Shown piece by piece: positions 36,788-42,407 of a stretch of DNA of 42,407 nt. Made by a program: the position numbers and the translations under genes. Numbering within the stretch: the stretch's first letter is position 1; every line of letters starts with the position of its first letter. The stretch is from assembly GCF_000153325.1 (NCBI RefSeq), contig NZ_CH724141.1, positions 143,346 to 185,752 on the forward strand. The letters run 5' to 3'. The stretch comes from Photobacterium sp. SKA34. Lineage in GTDB: Bacteria; Pseudomonadota; Gammaproteobacteria; Enterobacterales; Vibrionaceae. Below the pieces are notes generated by a model. It saw only the letters and a program-made list of their open reading frames with translations. It did not search any database and was not told the DNA's origin.

Positions 36788-37417
36788 TTATTTAACAAGC
36801 TCAACCGTTTCACGAACCAATGCCGCAATCTCGTCCCACTGTTCGTTCTCGATCATGTTTGGAGATACCATCCACGTTCCGCCGCAGCACACCACGCGAT
36901 CGACTGCTAAGTAATCGTTGACGTTGTGTTTACCGATTCCCCCCGTAGGCATTAACGACACATCAACATAAGGCGCTAATAGAGATTTCACCATATTGAT
37001 ACCGCCAGACGCTTCAGCAGGAAAGAACTTCAAGAAGTTAAGGCCAAGTTCAAGCGCTTGTTCTACTTGGCTTGGGTTGTTTACGCCAGGAACGATTGGC
37101 ATTCCAATCTCTAGGCAACGCTTAACCGTATTTGAATTCAGTCCAGGCGCGACGATAAACTCACTGCCAGATTCTTTCGCAAGGTCTATTTGCTCTATTG
37201 TTAGCACTGTACCTGCACCAATACACATCTCTGGGTAGGCATCACGCATTGCACGGATCGAATCTGCTGCCGCTTGTGTTCGAAACGTCACTTCTGCCAC
37301 TGGCAGGCCATTTTCGACTAATACTTTTGCCAGTGGAACCGCATGTTTTACCTTGTTGATTTGTATAACAGGTATTACTTTGAATTGCTTAAGTGTGTTG
37401 ATCATTTCTTGAGACAT
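36788..37417 (-). CDS. eda: KDPG aldolase (2-keto-3-deoxy-6-phosphogluconate aldolase)
   Basis: The 209-residue protein is a standard KDPG/KHG aldolase. The Schiff-base lysine is Lys130 in LNFLKFFPAE; Glu42 and Arg46 lie in VAEVTFRT; IGAGTVLT and MPTGGIGKHN bind phosphate. It cleaves KDPG to pyruvate and glyceraldehyde-3-phosphate. It is the last gene of the unit, 12 bp after kdgK, so the two are clearly co-transcribed. There is no edd beside it, so KDPG here comes from KDG phosphorylation rather than from gluconate. Confidence 0.95.
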   Translation of the reverse strand: MSQEMINTLKQFKVIPVIQINKVKHAVPLAKVLVENGLPVAEVTFRTQAAADSIRAMRDAYPEMCIGAGTVLTIEQIDLAKESGSEFIVAPGLNSNTVKRCLEIGMPIVPGVNNPSQVEQALELGLNFLKFFPAEASGGINMVKSLLAPYVDVSLMPTGGIGKHNVNDYLAVDRVVCCGGTWMVSPNMIENEQWDEIAALVRETVELVK

Positions 37418-37429
37418 AATAAGTTCTCT

Positions 37430-38377
37430 TTATTTTTTAATTAAGTGATTCATAGCGCTTACCGGGATGATGGCGCCTGAGTATTGAATAACAGTGGAAG
37501 CTAACCGATGACCTAAATCTGCAGCTTCCCTTGCACTCTCGCCATTGAAGTGTGCAGCCAAATACCCCGCCGCAAATGAATCGCCAGCAGCGCAGGTATC
37601 AACAACATTTGGAACAGGTATTGCTGATACGTAACTCTCTTCGATTATGCCTTCTTTCGCATGCACGAGTTTACAAGGTTCGCAACCACGTTTGATAACG
37701 ATCTCTTGGCAACCCAAACGAAGGCAGCGTTGTTGAACACTCTCGAAGTTACCCCAAACTAGCAAATCGTCGTCTTCGGTAATCAACGCGATATCTACGA
37801 ACGGGAGAAACTTAGCGTACCAGTGCTGAGCTTGTTCAGTAGTCCAAAGTTGTGGGCGGTAGTTATTATCAAAAATTACCTTACCGCCTTGGTTTGAGAA
37901 AAGGTTAATTGCTTTTAATAGACGCTCTCGTGAAGCATCATTTAAAATTGCGATACTAATGCCACTGATATAAACCGCGTCGACTCGGTTATCTATTAGC
38001 GCAATTTCAAACTTATTCAGACCGTCAAATTGAAAGTAATATTTTACCGCCGCATCGTTGCGCCAATAATGAAAATGCCGCTCACCTGCCCCGTCAGTTT
38101 CGACCATATAAAGACCAGGAAGCTTGTTCGCAATACGTTCTACTAAATGAGTTTGAATACCCTCTAACTGCCAACTATTCATCATGTTTTGAGACAGTTC
38201 ATCACGACCAAGACCTGTAGCGTAATGTACTGATAGATCGGTATGTTGAGTTAAACGAGACAGGTAAAGCGCTGTATTTAGCGTATCACCACCATATTTT
38301 TTGGTTAATGGAGAGCCGCTGATTTCGACCATACATTCGCCAAAAAAAACTATATTGCATTGTGCAGATGCCGACAT
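37430..38377 (-). CDS. kdgK: 2-keto-3-deoxygluconate kinase, PfkB family
   Basis: The 315-residue sugar kinase starts with VFFGECMVEISGSPLTKKYGGDTLNTALYL, the pattern of KDG kinases. The PfkB signature is DTCAAGDSFAAGYL with catalytic Asp266. It phosphorylates KDG with ATP to give KDPG for the adjacent aldolase. The symporter gene lies upstream, separated by 89 bp with a hairpin. GAGAG and AGGA-like bases precede the ATG. Confidence 0.93.
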   Translation of the reverse strand: MSASAQCNIVFFGECMVEISGSPLTKKYGGDTLNTALYLSRLTQHTDLSVHYATGLGRDELSQNMMNSWQLEGIQTHLVERIANKLPGLYMVETDGAGERHFHYWRNDAAVKYYFQFDGLNKFEIALIDNRVDAVYISGISIAILNDASRERLLKAINLFSNQGGKVIFDNNYRPQLWTTEQAQHWYAKFLPFVDIALITEDDDLLVWGNFESVQQRCLRLGCQEIVIKRGCEPCKLVHAKEGIIEESYVSAIPVPNVVDTCAAGDSFAAGYLAAHFNGESAREAADLGHRLASTVIQYSGAIIPVSAMNHLIKK

Positions 38378-38412
38378 AGCCGATCCTAAAAAGAGAGATT
38401 AATGGAGAATAT

Positions 38413-38433
38413 GCCCTGCTGCTAAAGCAGGGC
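38413..38433 (-). other. Intercistronic hairpin between symporter and kdgK
   Basis: GCCCTGCT (38413-38420) and AGCAGGGC (38426-38433) form a GC-rich 8-bp stem with a 5-nt loop. No T run follows in the minus direction, so it resembles an mRNA-processing or stabilising stem. Confidence 0.7.
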
Positions 38434-38466
38434 CTGAATTAAGCAAACCTTTAGTGGAATTTTGGT

Positions 38467-39978
38467 TTAGCTTGTCTGACTTACTGGACGTTGAGATGAG
38501 GCTTCTCCAAGTCCACCAGCCTTAGAAATATCCATTTCCATTAGAGCACGCTCTTCATCAAGGATCGTTTTTGCCATTTCTGGTGTTACTTGGTTAGCAG
38601 GAGTCACTAAACTCACTGCTACACCCGCTACAAGAGCAAACAAGCATGAAGGGATAACCGGGTTGCCCCAAAATGCTGTGTAATCTGCATTTAGCATTAC
38701 CACGAATGAAACCACAGAAGCACCCAATAGCGTTGCAAGCGCACCTTGCCAGTTATAGCGTTTCCAAAATTTACCCAACATACCGCACACAAACATGCCT
38801 GACATTACTGTTGAGATCATCTTAGTGATGTAACCAATGATATCGTTTGACGTTAATGCGAACAGTAGTGCAAAACCAATCACCACAACTAAAGCTAAAC
38901 GCGAGTAGTTCATCATTGATTCTTTATTTGGTACACGACCCGTGAACATCACGTATACGTCACGCAGTAGGATTGACACACCCGCAATAGCATCTGAGCT
39001 TGCACTCGACATGGTTGCAGATAGGCCAGCGATAAGAACAATCATGCCCACACCAACAGGCAGTACTGATACTGCAATGTAAGGGAACGAGAAGTTCGGG
39101 TTATCCAGCGTTGGATTGATAGCGAGTGCCGCCATACCAATGACAGCAGGGATAATTGAGAAGAAAAGGTACAACACACCAGAAGCGACAAACGAGCGAC
39201 GAATAGTTGAAACATCTTTACCAGAGTAGATACGTTGACGGAATGAAGGCGTCGCAAGCACACCAACACCGATAACGACAGCTAGAGAAACAGCAGGCAG
39301 AATACCCAGCTTATCAATTGCTAAAAAGCTCGTAGCTGCAGGTTCCATCGCAGCGTAAAGGTTATCCATGCCACCGATGTAGTTTACAGACATAACCGCC
39401 ATTAAGATGAAACCAGCAAAAAGAATGATCGCTTGAATGGTGTCGGTCCATACAACAGCAGTGTAGCCACCGATTACCACGTAGATAGTGAATGCCGCTG
39501 CTATAATAATCTTCGCAAGGTTAAGGTCGATATCAGCAATCCACGCTAGGTACATACCACCTCCGAGGATGTGAGCACCTAACCATCCTATTGACGCGAT
39601 AAATATAAGTAGGCCAACCACGTTTTTTACAATTCGGTTAGCACCTACGTAATACGCTAGCTCCTCACTCATAGTCATGAAGTTCAACTTACGAACAGGA
39701 GCAAACCACAACGCAAGCAATAGGATGCCAAAAGCACCGCCAATTCCATACAAAGCTCCTGCCCAACCATTTGCGTAGCCAAAGCCAACCGCTCCCATAC
39801 TGGAACCCGTCCCGACCATCGTCGCAACCGTTGTACCAAGTACTAAGAAAAGTGGTAATCCACGACCTCCTAATAAAAAATCTTCACCAGATTTTTGATT
39901 ACGCGAAACAAACCAGCCTAACCAAATTAAAAAACATACGTACACGCCGAAGCCTGTAAGAAAAAGAGTGCTGTTCAT
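38467..39978 (-). CDS. Sodium:solute symporter (SSS family)
   Basis: This 503-residue inner membrane protein has about thirteen hydrophobic helices. It starts with LTGFGVYVCFLIWLGWFVSR. The SSS hallmarks are FLLGGRGLPLFLVLGTTVATMVGTGS near residue 35 and the helix GMIVLIAGLSATMSSASSDAIAGVSIL. It imports a sodium-coupled solute; the substrate is not fixed by sequence. Genes around it predict an N-acylated sugar acid or N-acyl-amino acid. AGAGGTG precedes the ATG. A hairpin separates it from ridA, so expression may differ from the upstream genes. Confidence 0.92.
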   Translation of the reverse strand: MNSTLFLTGFGVYVCFLIWLGWFVSRNQKSGEDFLLGGRGLPLFLVLGTTVATMVGTGSSMGAVGFGYANGWAGALYGIGGAFGILLLALWFAPVRKLNFMTMSEELAYYVGANRIVKNVVGLLIFIASIGWLGAHILGGGMYLAWIADIDLNLAKIIIAAAFTIYVVIGGYTAVVWTDTIQAIILFAGFILMAVMSVNYIGGMDNLYAAMEPAATSFLAIDKLGILPAVSLAVVIGVGVLATPSFRQRIYSGKDVSTIRRSFVASGVLYLFFSIIPAVIGMAALAINPTLDNPNFSFPYIAVSVLPVGVGMIVLIAGLSATMSSASSDAIAGVSILLRDVYVMFTGRVPNKESMMNYSRLALVVVIGFALLFALTSNDIIGYITKMISTVMSGMFVCGMLGKFWKRYNWQGALATLLGASVVSFVVMLNADYTAFWGNPVIPSCLFALVAGVAVSLVTPANQVTPEMAKTILDEERALMEMDISKAGGLGEASSQRPVSQTS

Positions 39979-40000
39979 TTGACACCTCTCATTGAAATAT

Positions 40001-40020
40001 AAAGCTCATTCCTGAGCTTT
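40001..40020. other. Hairpin upstream of the symporter
   Basis: AAAGCTCA (40001-40008) and TGAGCTTT (40013-40020) form an 8-bp stem with a 4-nt loop, 23 bp upstream of the symporter ATG. In the minus direction the tail is ATATTTC, a weak T run, so attenuation of ridA read-through is possible. Confidence 0.55.
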
Positions 40021-40182
40021 TATTTATGATTCATTCATTTTATATTTCATATAATCACTTTATTAATTTTTTATATTTTAATTAAAGAGATTTATATAAA
40101 TGTAGGGGGAAAGCATTTAGGAATTAATTATAAGAATAAGTGCGTCCTAATACTCTCTAATTAGGTTATTGAAATTAGATTA

Positions 40183-40578
40183 TTACCATACGCGATCAGC
40201 ACGATAGCAAGTCACATCGACTTCAACTTTCACATCTACTACTAGGTCACAAACCATGCAGATACGTGCCGGTGGGTTAGCACCAAAGAATTCTTGGAAT
40301 ACCTTATTAAAAGATTGGAAGTAACGTGAATCAGTTAGCACAACCTTTACATGTACTACGTTTTCTAGGCTATAGCCTGCTTCAGTCATGATATCGATAC
40401 AGTTTTTGAACGCTAGGCGAGACTGGTCAACAATCCCCCCCTCAACCACTTCACCATCGGTCATCGGTGTCTGTCCAGATACGTATAGGAATCCCCCAGC
40501 TTCAGTCGCACGTGCAAATGGTAAATGTTGTCCACCTGTACCTGTACCGCCCTCAACACCGTAACGTTTTATAGCCAT
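40183..40578 (-). CDS. RidA-family enamine/imine deaminase
   Basis: The 131-residue protein has the RidA (YjgF) fold, with Arg105 in NPPARICMV at the position that binds the carboxylate of the imine. The N-terminus YGVEGGTGTGGQHLPFARA marks a particular subgroup, and GGFLYVSGQTPMTDGEVV follows. RidA proteins hydrolyse reactive enamines and imines released by pyridoxal-phosphate dehydratases. Its presence beside a deacylase, kdgK and eda suggests an amino-acid or amino-sugar acid dehydratase in the pathway. The gap to the deacylase gene (164 bp) holds three copies of a TTTTCATTA motif. Confidence 0.92.
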   Translation of the reverse strand: MAIKRYGVEGGTGTGGQHLPFARATEAGGFLYVSGQTPMTDGEVVEGGIVDQSRLAFKNCIDIMTEAGYSLENVVHVKVVLTDSRYFQSFNKVFQEFFGANPPARICMVCDLVVDVKVEVDVTCYRADRVW

Positions 40579-40643
40579 TTTTAACTCCAGTCATTTAATT
40601 AATAATATTATTTCTATTCCAACATTTTCAAATCAACTCATCG

Positions 40644-40717
40644 TTTTCATTAGTGAAAAAATCAAAATAATTCGTCATTTTCATTAGTAAATTTAAATTA
40701 ATTAGTAATTTTCATTA
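40644..40717. promoter_or_regulatory. Candidate operator array upstream of ridA
   Basis: TTTTCATTA occurs at 40644, 40678 and 40709, spaced 34 and 31 bp. The first copy is part of the palindrome TTTTCATTAGTGAAAA (40644-40659); the second is followed by GTAAAT. Spacing near three helical turns puts them on about the same face of the DNA. Confidence 0.5.
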
Positions 40718-40742
40718 TGTATATTTAATAAAAATTAAAATT

Positions 40743-42176
40743 CTAATTACGGTAAATAAAAACGCCCGAACGATTATTTCTAACTTTCCCTTTTTGGTAA
40801 CTTAACTCACCATTTACAAATACACTGACTATTCCTTCAGCAACTGAAATAGGATTTTCGAATGTTGCTGTGTCCTTAATCTTCTTTGGATCAAATAAAA
40901 CTAAATCAGCAAAAGCGCCACAGCGAACTTCACCTCGGTCCGTTAAGTTATAACGCTGAGCCGACATACCAGTCATTTTGTATATTGCTTCTGGTAGCGC
41001 GAACAATTTTTCATCTCGACAGTAGTGACCAAGTACTTTTGGAAAGGTCCCCCATAATCTTGGGTGTGGATGCGGATCATTCGGTAAGCCGTCAGAGCCG
41101 ATCATGGTCAATTTGTATTTCAAAACGCGTTTTACGTCGTTCTCATCCATGCAGTGATACACCGCTCCCGCTGGTTGAAGTGCTTTTGCCGTCTCCATCA
41201 GAGATAAGTTCATCTCATCAGCAACCTGCTTAAGCGTTTTCCCTGCATGCTCCGGCTTTGCTTCAGACCAAGTAATGAAGATATCAAAATCATCCGTTAC
41301 CTGTTTCAAATCTAATGTCGAAGAGCTCGCTGAATATGGGTAACAATCACAAGACACATCTTGGTGTTCAGATACTTTGTCCATTAGGTCGAGAACTTCA
41401 ACAGTTCTGCCCCAATTCCCCGCACCGGCACATTTAAGATGAGAGATAACAACCGGTACTTTTGCATATTGCCCAGTCTCAAACGCTTCTTCCATCGCGC
41501 TTAATATCTCTTCGAACTCAGTACGCATGTGCGTGGTATAGATGCCACCGTGGCTAGACAGCACTTTTGCTAATTGCATCACTTCATTGGCGTTCGCTTG
41601 TTTCGCACTTGCGTAAGCCAAACCCGAACTTAAACCTAATGCACCTTGCTCCATGGCTAAATCAAGATTGTTTTGCATTGCAAAAATTTCATCTTCAGTT
41701 GCGGTGCGTTGCAAGTCGTCCATCACTTGATTGCGCAATGTAGTGTGGCCAACCAAGGCTGATACGTTTACCGCTGGTTGCGCATCTTCTACTGCTTGTG
41801 CATACGCCGAAAAAGTTGGGTATTTGAAATCAGTCTGCGCGCCTAAAAGGTTCATCGGATCTGGAGGATCACCCGCTAACACTGTTGGCGATGCGCTGAT
41901 TCCACAATTGCCAACAATCACGGTTGTGACACCTTGGCTGATCTTTGGTAAGCAGTCTGGGTAACGTATTACGTTAGTGTCGTCGTGTGTGTGAACATCG
42001 ATAAAGCCAGGAGCCAATACTAAGCCAGATCCTTCGATTAACTGTCCGCAATCTTCATGATTAATACTTCCAATTTCGGCGATTTTTCCACCTCGGATAG
42101 CTACATCGGCACAAAACGATTTTTCACCGGTGCCATCGACCACCTCTACATTTTTAATTATTGTGTCGAATAACAT
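40743..42176 (-). CDS. D-aminoacylase / N-acyl-D-amino-acid deacylase family amidohydrolase
   Basis: The 477-residue amidohydrolase has metal ligands His62 and His64 (GFIDVHTHDD), then PDCLPKISQGVTTVIVGNCG with Cys91, the cysteine metal ligand typical of D-aminoacylases. Further features are HMRTEFEEI, VISHLKCAG and the catalytic aspartate region IGSDGLPNDPHPHPRLWGTF. It removes an acyl group from N-acyl-D-amino acids or, as argued here, possibly from N-acetyl-glucosaminate. No signal peptide, so cytoplasmic. It is the first gene of the catabolic unit, divergent from the cut gene at 42352. Its ribosome binding site is weak. Confidence 0.9.
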   Translation of the reverse strand: MLFDTIIKNVEVVDGTGEKSFCADVAIRGGKIAEIGSINHEDCGQLIEGSGLVLAPGFIDVHTHDDTNVIRYPDCLPKISQGVTTVIVGNCGISASPTVLAGDPPDPMNLLGAQTDFKYPTFSAYAQAVEDAQPAVNVSALVGHTTLRNQVMDDLQRTATEDEIFAMQNNLDLAMEQGALGLSSGLAYASAKQANANEVMQLAKVLSSHGGIYTTHMRTEFEEILSAMEEAFETGQYAKVPVVISHLKCAGAGNWGRTVEVLDLMDKVSEHQDVSCDCYPYSASSSTLDLKQVTDDFDIFITWSEAKPEHAGKTLKQVADEMNLSLMETAKALQPAGAVYHCMDENDVKRVLKYKLTMIGSDGLPNDPHPHPRLWGTFPKVLGHYCRDEKLFALPEAIYKMTGMSAQRYNLTDRGEVRCGAFADLVLFDPKKIKDTATFENPISVAEGIVSVFVNGELSYQKGKVRNNRSGVFIYRN

Positions 42177-42351
42177 TTCTCAATCTCAATCCACCTTGTT
42201 GATGGAGTTATATTAGAAATCCAGTCGATTATATTCAGTGACAAAACACACATAATACTTTAATTTGTGTGATATTTTCTACCACAAAAAGAAACGGAAA
42301 ACATATTTATACAATTAAAAACAGCAATTTAAAGAATGTTAAGAGGAAGCA
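42177..42351. promoter_or_regulatory. Divergent promoter region of the catabolic cluster
   Basis: The 175-bp AT-rich gap separates the deacylase from the cut gene on the right. CACACA and TGTGTG (42250-42274) form an inverted repeat with a 13-nt spacer, a possible operator. Confidence 0.4.
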
Positions 42352-42407
42352 ATGAATCATCAACTCACACAAGATAATGTTATAAAGTATCAAAAAAATT
42401 GTTTAGT
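42352..42407 (+). CDS. Start of an unidentified gene, cut by window edge
   Basis: An ATG at 42352 follows AGAGGAAG with good spacing, and 18 codons are open to the window end (MNHQLTQDNVIKYQKNCL). Too little is visible to name it. Being divergent from the deacylase, it could be the regulator of the cluster or the missing dehydratase or deaminase of the pathway. Confidence 0.6.
   Translation, partial: MNHQLTQDNVIKYQKNCL

Noticed and set aside
42260..42290. CRP site in the divergent promoter of the deacylase
   Set aside because: TGTGA and a CACA-like arm are present but 10 bp apart instead of 6.

Overview
The window looks like chromosomal DNA of a marine gammaproteobacterium of the Vibrionaceae, most likely Photobacterium or a close relative. 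It is AT-rich. It carries an OmpA pair, a Lig E-type DNA ligase, a YdiI/MenI-like thioesterase, a TyrP-like permease next to tyrS, and a glycine-cleavage locus arranged gcvT-regulator / gcvH-gcvP. The genus is an inference from protein resemblance, not from a marker gene. No tRNA, rRNA or CRISPR array was seen.

Layout. 1-2366: a cut-off OmpA-like gene, DUF3389-like protein, menI-like thioesterase and ompA, all on the minus strand. 2904-7157: FAD oxidoreductase, coiled-coil membrane protein, orphan exported protein and a periplasmic-type ATP-dependent DNA ligase. 7395-10679: a three-gene 2-oxoacid dehydrogenase operon (E1 alpha, E1 beta, E2). 10807-12416: small cytochrome c and an M14 carboxypeptidase. 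12793-16852: exported serine-type sulfatase, its radical-SAM maturase and a convergent ROK regulator. 16949-19956: CPBP membrane protease, DUF3859-like protein, a frameshifted pstS-like gene and a PH-domain protein. 20014-24648: an aromatic/aspartate aminotransferase, a degraded operon remnant, then tyrP-tyrS. 24918-26370: a PepT-like peptidase and a 54-residue protein. 26429-31996: the glycine-cleavage genes gcvT and gcvH-gcvP around an XRE-cupin regulator. 32238-34250: a YciI-like protein, a complete IS3-family element with a 3-bp target duplication, and a doubtful small ORF. 34865-36334: an exported C69 dipeptidase, flanked at a distance by a ~80-bp inverted repeat. 36788-42176: a catabolic cluster (eda, kdgK, sodium:solute symporter, RidA, D-aminoacylase) with a divergent gene cut off by the window end.

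How the genes work together. The glycine-cleavage locus has a strong PurR-like box and a repeated palindrome that may be the XRE-cupin regulator's own site. The sulfatase depends on its neighbour maturase for formylglycine formation. The last cluster reads as a pathway in which an N-acyl compound is imported, deacylated, deaminated (with RidA clearing the reactive imine), and enters the KDG-KDPG route to pyruvate and glyceraldehyde-3-phosphate. N-acetyl-glucosaminate from chitin oxidation is a plausible substrate. Three TTTTCATTA motifs about three helical turns apart lie upstream of ridA and may be an operator array. This cluster is the best candidate for a less-described system here.
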